A stretch of DNA of 64,000 nt from an uncultured Collinsella sp. (GCA_900549085.1 URMO01000001.1:1-64000), one strand, 5' to 3'; shown: positions 8,956 through 22,278, numbered from the stretch's first letter. Notes: a model not told the origin generated them from the letters alone. Made by a program: numbers and translations.

Positions 8956-10347
8956 ATGGCATATGACGATAGGGAGACGGGGCTGACGGTCGAGGACCGT
9001 GGCTCCAAGTTGGGTCTCCCCCAAAACCAAGATGCAGAGGCCAACGTGCTGGCCGCTATGCTGCTCTCGCCCGATGTGGTCGAAGAGGCCCAAGTCGAGC
9101 TGCAGCCCGATGACTTCTACCGGCCCATTCATAAGACCATCTATACCGCGATGGTCGATATGTACAACAGCCGCATCCCCATCGACTCCATCTCGCTGAT
9201 CGATTACCTGCGAAGCATCAACAAGCTCGATGCCGTGGGCGGCGAGGCATACATTTTGGAGCTGATGGGTCAGACCCTGTCGCTCGTCAACTGGCAGCAC
9301 CATGCCGCCATCGTTCGTCGCGACTCGATGCTGCGCGAGCTGATTGGCGCCACCAACGAGATCAACGCGCTGGCCTACAACGCCCCCACCGACACCAAGG
9401 AGGTCGTGGAGCTGGCCGAGAGCAAGCTGCTTAAGGTCACGGCGCGTGAGGTTAAGTCGAGCTACAAGACGCTGACCGAGTTTATGGTCGAGGCCTATAA
9501 CGAGGCCGAGGAAGTGTGCAAGGCCGGCGGTCAGGCTGCAGGCGTGCCCACGGGCTTCCCGTCGCTCGACCGTATGCTCATGGGCTTCCGCGAGGGCCAG
9601 CTCATCATTATCGGCGCCCGCCCCGCCGTGGGTAAGACGTCGTTCGCCCTGAACTTGGCGCTCAATGCCGCCGCTGCGGGCTATACCGTCGGCTTCTTCT
9701 CGCTGGAGATGTCGGGCAAGGAAATTGCCCAGCGTCTGATTTGCGCCTATGCCATGATCTCGATCAGCGACTTCCGTACGGGCCGCATTAGTCCCGAGCA
9801 GTGGGCCAACATCAATGAGGCCACGCAGACGCTGTCCAAGCTCGATATTCTGATTGACGATACGCCCGGCACCACGGTGACCGAGATTCGCGCCAAGAGC
9901 CGCCGCATGCTCCATAACAAGGAGAAGGCCATCATCATCCTGGACTACTTGCAGCTGGTGAGCCCCCCGCCGGGACGTCGTTCCGAGAGCCGCACCGTCG
10001 AGGTCTCCGAGATGTCGCGTGGCCTGAAGATTATGGCCAAGGAGCTCAAGATTCCGCTGATCGCGCTGTCGCAGCTGTCGCGTCAGGTTGAATCCCGTAC
10101 CGGCAAGCGCCCGCAGCTGTCCGACCTGCGTGAATCGGGCTCCATCGAGCAGGACGCCGATATCGTCATGTTCTTGGACCGATCCGCCGACGAGGCCGAG
10201 GCCTCGCGCGACGACCGACCCGACGAGGGCGTTACGCGTATCGTCGTGGCAAAGAACCGTTCGGGCCCGATCGGCGACGTCGACCTGATGTTCCTGCCGG
10301 CATCCACCAAGTTCTATGAGCTTGATGGGGCTCATACCGAGGAGTAG
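8956..10347 (+). CDS. dnaB: Replicative DNA helicase DnaB
   Basis: The 463-residue protein has an N-terminal primase-interaction domain (about 15-115: PQNQDAEANVLAAMLL, DDFYRPIHKTIY). It is followed by the RecA-like helicase domain with Walker A GARPAVGKTS near residue 220, Walker B IIILDYLQLV, and LRESGSIEQDADIVMFLDR. No intein is present. It unwinds DNA as a hexamer at the fork. ATG 8956 is chosen because GAGGA lies five bases upstream. The position after rplI is conserved in many bacteria. Confidence 0.97.
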   Translation: MAYDDRETGLTVEDRGSKLGLPQNQDAEANVLAAMLLSPDVVEEAQVELQPDDFYRPIHKTIYTAMVDMYNSRIPIDSISLIDYLRSINKLDAVGGEAYILELMGQTLSLVNWQHHAAIVRRDSMLRELIGATNEINALAYNAPTDTKEVVELAESKLLKVTAREVKSSYKTLTEFMVEAYNEAEEVCKAGGQAAGVPTGFPSLDRMLMGFREGQLIIIGARPAVGKTSFALNLALNAAAAGYTVGFFSLEMSGKEIAQRLICAYAMISISDFRTGRISPEQWANINEATQTLSKLDILIDDTPGTTVTEIRAKSRRMLHNKEKAIIILDYLQLVSPPPGRRSESRTVEVSEMSRGLKIMAKELKIPLIALSQLSRQVESRTGKRPQLSDLRESGSIEQDADIVMFLDRSADEAEASRDDRPDEGVTRIVVAKNRSGPIGDVDLMFLPASTKFYELDGAHTEE

Positions 10348-10374
10348 GACAGGCGCCCGTTGCACGGGTATACT
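10346..10374 (+). promoter_or_regulatory. Candidate promoter of purA
   Basis: AGGACA (10346-10351, overlapping the dnaB stop region) and TATACT (10369-10374) are 17 bases apart, 65 bases before purA. The -35 matches consensus at four positions. Confidence 0.5.
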
Positions 10375-10429
10375 GGGAATGTTTTGTGCTTCTGCGCGCT
10401 TGCGGTGCGCGGACAGTCCATGAATGTGA

Positions 10430-11725
<1,296 letters not shown>

Positions 11726-11747
11726 TCGGCGTTATTTGGTTATTGCG

Positions 11748-11789
11748 ATATACCCCTTTGCAGCCCAGATGGGCGGCCGAGGGGTATAT
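11748..11789 (+). terminator. Hairpin after purA
   Basis: ATATACCCC (11748-11756) pairs with GGGGTATAT (11781-11789), with an inner GCCC/GGGC stem, followed by TTGCTTG. A second hairpin, GGCCCGC/GCGGGCC, at 11802-11820 lies in the purD leader. Confidence 0.6.
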
Positions 11790-11843
11790 TTGCTTGTAAT
11801 GGGCCCGCGCGGAGCGGGCCGGTAATCCATAGAGGAGGCACCC

Positions 11844-13148
11844 TTGAAGGCGGACACTCAAACCATCGACATCCTGTTGTTGGGCAGCGGCGGCCGCGAG
11901 CATGCTCTGGCAGCCAAGCTCGCAGCATCACCGCGCGCCGGCAAGCTCTACATCGCGCCGGGTAACGGCGGCACCGCGAGCTGCGGCGAGAATGTGGTTC
12001 TCGACGATTGCGATCCTGCGGCCGTGGCGGCGTTTGCCCAGAGCCATGGATGCGGACTCGTGGTGATTGGCCCCGAGGCTCCGCTCGTGGCGGGCGTTGC
12101 CGACGCCGTCCGCGCGGCGGGCATCCCGTGCTTTGGCCCGGGTGCCGAGGGCGCCCAGATGGAGGGCTCTAAGCTGTTCTCCAAGCAGCTCATGGAGCGC
12201 GCGGGTATTCCGACGGCAGCCTACGGCTCGTTTACCGACGAGGCTTCGGCTCTCGCCTACGTACGCGAGCAAGGCGCCCCGCTGGTCGTTAAGGCCGACG
12301 GCCTTGCCGCGGGCAAGGGCGTTATCGTGGCGACCGAACTTGAGCAGGCCGAGGAGGCCGTGCGCGAGTGCTTTGGCGGCACCTTTGGCGATGCCGGCAA
12401 CACCGTGGTTATCGAGGAGATGCTCGTTGGTCCTGAGTGCTCGCTGCTGGCCTTTACCGACGGCAAGACCGTGCGCCCCATGGCCACCTCGCAGGACCAC
12501 AAGCGCGCGCTCGAGGGCGACAAGGGTCCCAACACCGGTGGCATGGGCGTCTACAGCCCGGTGCCCATCGTGACTGACGAGGAGCACGCCACCATGGTGA
12601 AGGTCATGGAGCAGACCGTGGCCGAGCTCGCTGCCGAGGGTATCGACTACCGCGGCTGCCTGTACGGCGGCTTTATGCTCACGCCTGCCGGCCCCAAGGT
12701 GCTGGAGTTCAACGCCCGCTTTGGCGACCCCGAGACGCAGGTCGTGCTGCCGCGCCTTAAGAACGACCTGGTCGAGGTCATGCTCGCCTGCGCCAACTGC
12801 GAGCTCGATCAGATTGAGCTCGACTGGCGTGACGAGTGGGCCGTGGCCGTTGTCCTGACGAGCGCGGGCTATCCCGGCAGCTACGAGAAGGGCAAGGTCA
12901 TCACTGGCATTGAGGATGCCGAGGCCATGGAGAACGTGACCGTGTACCACGCGGGCACTGCCGTGGTGGACGGCCAGCTCGTGACCAATGGTGGGCGCGT
13001 GCTTGCCGTGACCGCTCTGGGCGACACGTTCGAGAACGCTCGCAACCTTGCCTACGAGGCCTGCGAGAAGATTGATTTTGAGGGCAAGACCTTGCGTCAC
13101 GACATCGGCCTGCGCGCGCTGCGCGGCCGCGACGCCTGGGATGCCTAA
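11844..13148 (+). CDS. purD: Phosphoribosylamine-glycine ligase (GARS)
   Basis: The 434-residue ATP-grasp enzyme makes glycinamide ribonucleotide from phosphoribosylamine, glycine and ATP. Visible motifs are LLLGSGGREHALA at the N-terminus, VVKADGLAAGKGV in the ATP-grasp domain, and GGMGVYSPVP followed by EFNARFGDPETQV at the metal and ATP site. The start is TTG 11844 with AGGAGG six bases upstream; no better-placed ATG exists. A Nudix gene follows 21 bases later and may share the transcript. Confidence 0.96.
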   Translation: MKADTQTIDILLLGSGGREHALAAKLAASPRAGKLYIAPGNGGTASCGENVVLDDCDPAAVAAFAQSHGCGLVVIGPEAPLVAGVADAVRAAGIPCFGPGAEGAQMEGSKLFSKQLMERAGIPTAAYGSFTDEASALAYVREQGAPLVVKADGLAAGKGVIVATELEQAEEAVRECFGGTFGDAGNTVVIEEMLVGPECSLLAFTDGKTVRPMATSQDHKRALEGDKGPNTGGMGVYSPVPIVTDEEHATMVKVMEQTVAELAAEGIDYRGCLYGGFMLTPAGPKVLEFNARFGDPETQVVLPRLKNDLVEVMLACANCELDQIELDWRDEWAVAVVLTSAGYPGSYEKGKVITGIEDAEAMENVTVYHAGTAVVDGQLVTNGGRVLAVTALGDTFENARNLAYEACEKIDFEGKTLRHDIGLRALRGRDAWDA

Positions 13149-13169
13149 AATCCGAGAGGAATGAGACGG

Positions 13170-13865
13170 ATGGACGAGAAGAACGAAGAGCTCGTGGACG
13201 CGCAGATCGTCGAAGAGGACAGCCGCATGTATGGGCACGCCGAGGGCGAGCCTGGTGGCGAGGTTGCTGACGAGCCGGCGCTGGTGCTGGGCGACGACGA
13301 CCCGCACGATGCCGAGCTGCACGAGAAGATTCTTTCGGAGGAGTGTGCCTGGAAGGGCAAGATCCTCGACGTCCACCGTCTTGAGGTTGAGCTGCCCAAC
13401 GGTCACCGCAGCGCCCGCGATATCGTTCGCCATCCGGGTGCGGCGGCCGTTGTGGCACTGACCGAGAGCGGCAAGATCGTACTGGTGCGTCAGTACCGCA
13501 CCGCCATCGACCGCGTGACGGTCGAGATTCCCGCCGGCAAGCTCGATCCAGGCGAGGACCCGCTCGATTGCGCCAAGCGCGAACTGCATGAGGAGACGGG
13601 CTTTAGGGCTGGCCGTATTCGCTTTTTGACGTCGATTGTCACGTCCTGCGGTTTTTGCGATGAGATCATCCACATCTACTTGACTACCAAGCTCGAGTTT
13701 GATGCACCCGACCCCGACGATGACGAGTTTGTCAACGTCGACTTGGTACCGCTGCACGAGCTGATCGACGCCGTGCTCGACGGCAAGATCGAAGACGCCA
13801 AGACCGTTGTGGGCGCACTTGCCTGCGACAGCATTGCTCACCGTTTGGGCGGAGCGGAACTTTAA
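13170..13865 (+). CDS. Nudix hydrolase, ADP-ribose pyrophosphatase type
   Basis: In this 231-residue protein the Nudix domain covers about residues 85-215. The Nudix box GKLDPGEDPLDCAKRELHEE continues TGF and has all catalytic glutamates. The preceding VRQYRTAIDRVTVEIPAG pattern is typical of ADP-ribose pyrophosphatases that cut ADP-ribose to AMP and ribose 5-phosphate. An acidic N-terminal extension of about 45 residues is unusual and probably disordered. ATG 13170 is preferred over ATG 13161 because GAGAGGA sits nine bases upstream of it. Confidence 0.88.
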   Translation: MDEKNEELVDAQIVEEDSRMYGHAEGEPGGEVADEPALVLGDDDPHDAELHEKILSEECAWKGKILDVHRLEVELPNGHRSARDIVRHPGAAAVVALTESGKIVLVRQYRTAIDRVTVEIPAGKLDPGEDPLDCAKRELHEETGFRAGRIRFLTSIVTSCGFCDEIIHIYLTTKLEFDAPDPDDDEFVNVDLVPLHELIDAVLDGKIEDAKTVVGALACDSIAHRLGGAEL

Positions 13866-13893
13866 CGAGCGGGGATGATCCCGCAGGTTTGTG

Positions 13894-14040
13894 TAAGTCA
13901 GCGAAAGTGCTCCATTTGAGACAAGGTGGCCTAAAAGAGGAGGGAAGCGTATGGATATACGCGACCGACGATTGAAGGCCAGATTGTCCAAATGGAGCAC
14001 TTGCAGCGTCGAGACGAAACGCGGTTTGGTAAAACCGCGT
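13894..14040 (-). other. Structured intergenic element, family I copy 1
   Basis: Read on the minus strand, this shows the following. A 9-bp hairpin with TACC loop (14019-14040) is followed by TCGACGCTGC (14003-14012). Then comes a long hairpin whose arms (GTGCTCCATTTG and its complement) are interrupted by an ATCT/ACCT internal loop, and finally TCGCTGACTTA (13894-13904). The apical hairpin is GCGTAT-ATCC-ATACGC. The single-stranded motifs are shared with copies at 18521 and 32223, while most helix sequences differ and remain paired. It is antisense to both flanking genes and ends 10 bases before the ABC exporter start. Confidence 0.75.
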
Positions 14041-14049
14041 AAGGTGACT

Positions 14050-15822
14050 ATGTTTAAGAGGTTTCTTTCTTACTACAAGCCCCAGATGGGGCTTTTTGTT
14101 GCTGATACGGTTTGCGCCCTGGTACTTGCCGCCATTGACCTGGCGTTCCCCATTATCCTGCGCAATCTGACCGGAGGGTTGTTTACCCAGGGCCAGGCTG
14201 CCATTATGCAGGCGCTCGGTATGATCGCGGTGGGACTGGTGTTGATGTATGCCATCCGCTGCGCCTGCCGCTACTTTGTGAGCTATTGGGGTCATGTGAT
14301 GGGCGCGCGCATGGAGTCCAAAATGCGCGAGGACCTGTTCGATCAGTACGAACGGTTTAGCTTTGCGTACTTTGATCGCAACAGCTCGGGCGACATGATG
14401 AGCCGCGTGGTCAATGACCTGTTCGATATCTGCGAGGCGGCGCACCACGTGCCCGAATGGATCATTATCTGCGGTATCGAGATCATCGGCTCGTTTGTGA
14501 TTCTGTTTACCATCGCGCCGGTGCTCGCACTCGCCATGGCTGTGGTGACGGTGGTGTTCGCGGTCATTATGTTTTGGCAGAACATGCGCATGCGCGAGGT
14601 CTTTAGCGATAACCGCAAAAAGATTAGCGGCATCAACGCGCAACTGCAGGATTCGCTGGCGGGCATGCGTGTGGTCAAGAGCTTTGCCAACGAGCAGACC
14701 GAGCGCTCTAAGTTTCGCGCCTCGAACAATCGCTACCTTTCGTCCAAGGAGAACATGTATCACGCCATGGGCGTCTATACCGCGACGTATGGCCTGCTCT
14801 CGGGCGTGCTCTATGTGATCGTGGTGCTGCTGGGCGGTTGGCTCGTTGCCCAGGGTCAGCTGCAGGCGGTCGATATGGCAACCTTTGCACTCTACATTTC
14901 GCTGTTCTGCACGCCGCTCGAGACGCTCGTCAATTCGGCCGAGACGTATCAGAAAGCCATCGCCGGCTTTAAGCGCATGGATGAGGTACTCTCGACTGTC
15001 CCCGATATTCAGGATAAGCCGGGTGCTGCGGATCTGCAGGTGACGGCTGGTGCTGTGGAGTACCGCGACGTGTGCTTTAGCTACGAGGATGTTGAATTGG
15101 GCGAGCGCGGCGCCGACGGACGCCCTGTTATCGACCACATGGACCTGTCCATCAAGCCCGGTCAGACCATCGCTTTGGTTGGTCCCTCGGGCGGCGGCAA
15201 ATCGACGACTTGTTCGCTGTTGCCGCGCTTTTACGACGTTGCCGCCGGCTCCATTAGCATCGACGGCCAGGATGTGCGCGACGTGACGCAGCATAGTCTG
15301 CGCCGTGCCATCGGCCTGGTGCAGCAAGATGTGTACCTGTTTGATGGAACGATCGGCGAGAACATCGCCTACGGCAAGCCGGGCGCCACGGCAGAAGAGA
15401 TCGCCGAAGCGGCCCGCCGCGCCAATATTGATATCTTTATCGAATCGCTTCCGCAAGGCTACGACACCGTGGTGGGCGAGCGCGGCAGCCGTCTTTCGGG
15501 TGGTCAAAAGCAGCGCGTCGCCATCGCGCGCGTTTTTCTCAAGAATCCCAAGATCCTTATTTTGGATGAGGCGACGAGTGCCCTGGATAACGAGAGCGAG
15601 GAAGCGGTGCAGGAGTCGCTCGAAGAGCTGGCACGCGGCCGTACCACGATCATCATCGCCCACCGTCTCTCGACTATTAAGCATGCTGACGAGATTGCGA
15701 CCGTTGAGCATGGTCGCGTTGTGGAACGTGGCACGCACGAGGAGCTTCTCGCCCGTGGCGGCACCTATGCCCGTTACTATCGAATGCAGTTCGAAGGTGC
15801 GCGTGCGCACGAGCTCGACTGA
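14050..15822 (+). CDS. ABC exporter half-transporter (TMD-NBD fusion)
   Basis: The 590-residue type IV (B-type) ABC exporter has six TM helices over about residues 15-310. An ATPase domain follows with Walker A VGPSGGGKST, signature LSGGQKQRVAIARV, Walker B ILILDEATSALD and the H-loop IIAHRLS. Homodimers of this class expel lipids, peptides or drugs; the substrate cannot be told from sequence. ATG 14050 follows AAGGTG at six bases. The longer open frame from 13951 would run through the structured element and is rejected. A membrane-protein gene follows 20 bases later. Confidence 0.9.
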   Translation: MFKRFLSYYKPQMGLFVADTVCALVLAAIDLAFPIILRNLTGGLFTQGQAAIMQALGMIAVGLVLMYAIRCACRYFVSYWGHVMGARMESKMREDLFDQYERFSFAYFDRNSSGDMMSRVVNDLFDICEAAHHVPEWIIICGIEIIGSFVILFTIAPVLALAMAVVTVVFAVIMFWQNMRMREVFSDNRKKISGINAQLQDSLAGMRVVKSFANEQTERSKFRASNNRYLSSKENMYHAMGVYTATYGLLSGVLYVIVVLLGGWLVAQGQLQAVDMATFALYISLFCTPLETLVNSAETYQKAIAGFKRMDEVLSTVPDIQDKPGAADLQVTAGAVEYRDVCFSYEDVELGERGADGRPVIDHMDLSIKPGQTIALVGPSGGGKSTTCSLLPRFYDVAAGSISIDGQDVRDVTQHSLRRAIGLVQQDVYLFDGTIGENIAYGKPGATAEEIAEAARRANIDIFIESLPQGYDTVVGERGSRLSGGQKQRVAIARVFLKNPKILILDEATSALDNESEEAVQESLEELARGRTTIIIAHRLSTIKHADEIATVEHGRVVERGTHEELLARGGTYARYYRMQFEGARAHELD

Positions 15823-15841
15823 TTGATATGACAGGAAGATC

Positions 15842-16807
15842 ATGGCTGATAAGAACCCTTTGACTCCGGAAGAAGTGACGGAGTTATTCTCCGAAATCGA
15901 TGCATCCGGCGTCTTGGATCCTACGCTCGCCAAAAAGCGCACCGAGCGCATGCGCGAGAAAGAGGCCGCCGTCAAGCGCGGCGACAAGGCGACGCTGGCG
16001 CGGCTGCGCAGCGAGGATCGCGCGAGCCAGGCAAAACATATCGACCCGCTGTCCGAGGACGACCCTTCGGGCTCGCAGGTGAGCCATACCATTACGAAGA
16101 CCGCCATGGCCGTGGTTATCGGCATTTTGGTGCTGATTGTGGGCATGCAGATTGGCTACGGCGTGATGCGACGTCTGAATACCGCGAACCTTTCCGAAAG
16201 TGTTTCGGTGGATACCGTTTCGACCGCGCTCAAGGGTGGACTTGAATGGGGCAATGGCTTTACGCAGTTCCCGCTCGATTTTACCGTCGACGAGGCAGAT
16301 GAGCGCACGGGCACGGTTGAGGTGACGGTGCTGGACACGTCTTCTGCCAATGAACTCGAGCTGCTGTCCAACGGTCAGATTCAGGCGGCGGCGCTCGCAA
16401 CCAACGCCCTGCTCAACGACAAGATCGACCGTGTGGTGTATAACGTTCACGCCTATATCGACGAGGACAGCAGGATCCAGCATGATTCCTTCTTTGGCAT
16501 GTTTCCTGCTCAGGGGCACCAAAGCGCCATCCTGACGTTCGTTTGGACCAAGAGCTCGTCCAACGCCACGAGTATCGACTGGAAGATGCGCATCGTAAGC
16601 ATGGACGACACCATTGCCGAGCGCATTCAAAAACAGGTCAACTCGGTTTCATCGCTGATCGAGGACCCGGTGGTGAGCCAGACCAAGATCACGGAGGAGC
16701 AGGCCGAGCGCGATCTTGAGCATCGTCTGCACGGTCGAGAGATCTTCCGCGGCGGAAAGCCCGATCGCACGCCGTCCGAGCTGCTGGAGCAGGACAAGCA
16801 AAAGTAG
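15842..16807 (+). CDS. Single-TM protein of unknown function
   Basis: The 321-residue protein has a charged cytoplasmic N-terminus (residues 1-85, including KRTERMREKEAAVKRGDKA). One TM segment (about 88-108, MAVVIGILVLIVGMQIGYGV) and an extracytoplasmic C-terminal domain rich in beta-strand pattern follow. No family is recognised. It is probably co-transcribed with the ABC exporter (20-base gap, AGGAAG ribosome binding site), which suggests but does not prove an envelope role. Confidence 0.7.
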   Translation: MADKNPLTPEEVTELFSEIDASGVLDPTLAKKRTERMREKEAAVKRGDKATLARLRSEDRASQAKHIDPLSEDDPSGSQVSHTITKTAMAVVIGILVLIVGMQIGYGVMRRLNTANLSESVSVDTVSTALKGGLEWGNGFTQFPLDFTVDEADERTGTVEVTVLDTSSANELELLSNGQIQAAALATNALLNDKIDRVVYNVHAYIDEDSRIQHDSFFGMFPAQGHQSAILTFVWTKSSSNATSIDWKMRIVSMDDTIAERIQKQVNSVSSLIEDPVVSQTKITEEQAERDLEHRLHGREIFRGGKPDRTPSELLEQDKQK

Positions 16808-16830
16808 TCCGCAGCCACATAGAACGATGC

Positions 16831-16868
16831 CATCCCGCGTGAGCCGCAAGCCCACGCGGGATGATTTT
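16831..16868 (+). terminator. Terminator after the exporter operon
   Basis: CATCCCGCGTG pairs with CACGCGGGATG (11 bp, 11-nt loop) and is followed by ATTTTTCT. Confidence 0.8.
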
Positions 16869-16967
16869 TCTGGGACGGGGATTAAAAAATCATTCTGTCA
16901 TGTATGCAGTTGGCGACAAAGCCCTGCTCTCAGAATAATTTTTTAATCCCCGTCCCAGAAAAATCAT
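16861..16967. repeat. Long inverted repeat (37-bp arms) upstream of carA
   Basis: The arms 16861-16897 and 16931-16967 match at 36 of 37 positions around a 33-nt spacer. Each arm contains CTGGGACGGGGATTAAAAAA. The left arm overlaps the end of the preceding terminator. It could be a MITE remnant or a large regulatory hairpin. Nothing coding lies in 16808-17104. Confidence 0.65.
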
Positions 16968-17067
16968 TATGCACAGGAAGTCATAATTATCATTTTGTAA
17001 ACAATTCTATGTAATTAATGCCATGGGCGATGCTTGCGGTTAGAATACCGCGAGGCCTAACTACACA

Positions 17068-17100
17068 CCTTTAAGCCGGTCCTGTGAGACCGGGAAGGAG
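17068..17100 (+). promoter_or_regulatory. PyrR-type RNA leader hairpin of carA
   Basis: The leader reads CCTTTAAG followed by hairpin CCGGT-CCTGTGAG-ACCGG (17076-17093), then GGAAGGAG, the carA ribosome binding site. The loop and closing pairs fit the GUCCNGNGAGRC signature of PyrR-binding RNA. The same CCUUUAA-hairpin-AAGGAG arrangement is known from mycobacterial pyr operons, where PyrR represses translation. Control of carAB by uridine nucleotides is therefore inferred. Confidence 0.75.
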
Positions 17101-17104
17101 AACT

Positions 17105-18610
17105 ATGGCGAACAACCATATTGCGGGCGCTGCCGCCCGCACCGTCGCGCCCAGCGAGCTGTGCCAGCGTATGCTGGCTAAAACCAGCAAGGGCACCTGC
17201 GGTCCCTGCATCCTGTATCTTGAGGATGGGACCATTTTTTATGGCCGTGCATGCGGTGCCGAGGGTACCGCAACCGGCGAGGTCTGCTTTAACACGTCGC
17301 TCGAGGGCTACTTTGAGGTCATGACCGACCCGAGCTATGCCGGCCAAATCGTAACCATGACCTATCCGCAGATCGGCAACTACGGCATTGACGAGACCGA
17401 TGTCCAGTCGGCCTTCCCCGGCGATACCGCTCGCCCCGCGAGCGCTCCCGCCATGCGCGGCATGGTCGTCCACGACATGTGCGCCACGCCTTCTAACTGG
17501 CGCTCGACTGTCAGCGTGCCGGAGTACCTGCGTGCACACGGCATCGTCGCTATCGAGTGCGTCGACACCCGCGCTCTCGTGCGCCACCTGCGCGACAACG
17601 GTTCCAAGATGGGCATAATCTCGACGGAGATCTTCGACGTCGACGAGCTTGCCGAGCGCCTGTCCGCCGCGCCTACGCTGGTCGGCGAGAACCTGGTCAA
17701 GACCGTGAGCTGCCCTGAGCCCCATGCTTTTGCCGTGAGCGACCTGCCCGCTACGCATGACTTTGCGCTTGCCCCTACCGCTCCTGCCCGCCACAAAGTG
17801 GTCGCCTACGACTGCGGTGTCAAGCGCGGCATCCTGGAGGGCCTGGTTCGTGCTGGCTGCAACCTCACCGTCGTGCCGTGGGATACACCCGCGCGTCAGG
17901 TGCTCGACATGAATCCCGATGGCGTCTTTTTGTCCAACGGCCCCGGCGACCCCGATGCCGTGGTGGAGACCTACGAGCAGGTGCAGCAGCTAATCGGCAA
18001 GGTGCCGGTTTTTGGCATCTGCCTTGGTCACCAGATGATCAGCTTGGCATGCGGCGCCCAGATGGAAAAGCTCAAATTCGGTCACCGTGGTGGCAACCAG
18101 CCGGTTATGAATCTGGTCAGCCGCCGTGTGGAGATCACCGCGCAAAACCACGGCTTTGGCCTGTTGTTCCCCAGCTTGGGCAAGCTTGTCCCCGAGCTTT
18201 CGGGCGGCGAGACCGAGCACGCGGCCGATGGCGATCTGCGCGTCTGGGTGCGCCGCGGTATCGCGCCGGTCGTGATGAACGAGCGTTTCGGCCGCATTCG
18301 CCTGACGCATGTGAATCTCAATGACGGCACCGCCGAGGGCATTCAGCTGCTCGATGCGCCGTGCTTCTCGGTCCAGTACCATCCCGAGGCATCGCCCGGC
18401 CCCACCGATGCTCACTATCTCTTTACCGCCTTTACGCGACTCATGGACGGCGAGGAGAACTATCTGGACATCGATACCGCCAAGGACCGCCTTGCCGGCT
18501 GGAATTTCGCCGATAGTGGTTCCGCCGTTCTACCGAACGGCGGACCTGTCGACGCTGCGGCTGCATCTGGCACATCATCTTGCCGTTCTGCTTCGGACGC
18601 GCGGGCATAA
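17105..18610 (+). CDS. carA: Carbamoyl-phosphate synthase small subunit
   Basis: This is the glutaminase subunit; it hydrolyses glutamine and passes ammonia to CarB. The N-terminal CPSase domain (about 38-200: GEVCFNTSLEGYFEVMTDPSY) is followed by a class I amidotransferase domain with nucleophile in FGICLGHQ and His/Glu in QYHPEASPGP. ATG 17105 follows GGAAGGAG within the PyrR-type leader. At 501 residues it is over 100 longer than typical CarA. The last 33 or so codons lie inside structured element copy 2 and look like read-in rather than conserved protein (SGTSSCRSASDARA). Confidence 0.95.
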   Translation: MANNHIAGAAARTVAPSELCQRMLAKTSKGTCGPCILYLEDGTIFYGRACGAEGTATGEVCFNTSLEGYFEVMTDPSYAGQIVTMTYPQIGNYGIDETDVQSAFPGDTARPASAPAMRGMVVHDMCATPSNWRSTVSVPEYLRAHGIVAIECVDTRALVRHLRDNGSKMGIISTEIFDVDELAERLSAAPTLVGENLVKTVSCPEPHAFAVSDLPATHDFALAPTAPARHKVVAYDCGVKRGILEGLVRAGCNLTVVPWDTPARQVLDMNPDGVFLSNGPGDPDAVVETYEQVQQLIGKVPVFGICLGHQMISLACGAQMEKLKFGHRGGNQPVMNLVSRRVEITAQNHGFGLLFPSLGKLVPELSGGETEHAADGDLRVWVRRGIAPVVMNERFGRIRLTHVNLNDGTAEGIQLLDAPCFSVQYHPEASPGPTDAHYLFTAFTRLMDGEENYLDIDTAKDRLAGWNFADSGSAVLPNGGPVDAAAASGTSSCRSASDARA

Positions 18611-18669
18611 GCCCAGCGCGCCCTCGCATCACGGCAACCTGATGCACCAGCTGCACCCTCGCTGACTTT
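18521..18669 (+). other. Structured element, family I copy 2 (carA 3' end)
   Basis: Hairpin CCGCCGTTC-TACC-GAACGGCGG (within 18521-18544), then TCGACGCTGC (18549-18558). A long imperfect hairpin (5' arm 18561-18585, 3' arm 18632-18656) carries the ATCT/ACCT internal loop, and TCGCTGACTT (18659-18668) follows. The apical stem is GGGC-ATAA-GCCC with flanking GCGC pairing. The motifs match copies at 13894 and 32223 but the helices differ. The carA stop codon (18608-18610) lies inside its apical region, and carB begins 40 bases after it. Confidence 0.75.
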
Positions 18670-18708
18670 TCCAAAACATTGAGTCAGCCTCTCTAGGAGG
18701 TTTTAAAC

Positions 18709-22023
<3,315 letters not shown>

Positions 22024-22035
22024 TGTGACCTGGCC

Positions 22036-22120
22036 GGCCGGGGCGGGAGGCGGACACTTTCTCTCGGAAACTGGGCTTCGCGAAGTTTTCCGAGAGAAGG
22101 GTCCGCCTCCCGCCCCGGCC
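22036..22120. repeat. Very long hairpin, family II copy 1 (after carB)
   Basis: A perfect 20-bp outer stem (22036-22055 with 22101-22120), a 2-3 base internal loop and a 12-bp inner stem enclose the loop CTGGGCTTCGCGAAGT. The reverse complement of this loop and of the CTCGG closing stem reappears in the hairpin at 22279. The outer stems share no sequence. It may end carB transcription, although no T-run follows. Confidence 0.7.
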
Positions 22121-22193
22121 TGCGGTGACTTGGCTGCACCGTGTGCTGCCGAAGGGGCTTTGTGCGATGACTAGGGCTGAATAAAAAGTGAGT

Positions 22194-22229
22194 GTGGGCT
22201 CCGCCGTTCGTTCGAACGGCGGAGCCCAC
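22194..22229. repeat. Perfect 17-bp hairpin between carB and purE
   Basis: GTGGGCTCCGCCGTTCG (22194-22210) pairs perfectly with 22213-22229 around TT. Outer GGCTGAA (about 22175) and TTCAGCC (about 22238) can add a further stem. It lies between two family II hairpins of opposite orientation. Confidence 0.65.
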
Positions 22230-22278
22230 GTTAATATTTCAGCCAACGTACGTCATGGCAATCCCCGGTAGGTCGCAG

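Noticed and set aside
13894..14040. Simple transposon-type inverted repeat before the ABC exporter
   Set aside because: The other two copies share the unpaired motifs but not the main arm sequences, which does not fit terminal repeats of one transposon family.
13732..16146. 804-codon minus-strand open frame opposite the ABC exporter
   Set aside because: It overlaps three well-supported plus-strand genes and has shadow-like composition.
17084..17104. GTG start for carA inside the leader hairpin
   Set aside because: It lies within the PyrR-type hairpin and has no ribosome binding site, whereas ATG 17105 has GGAAGGAG.
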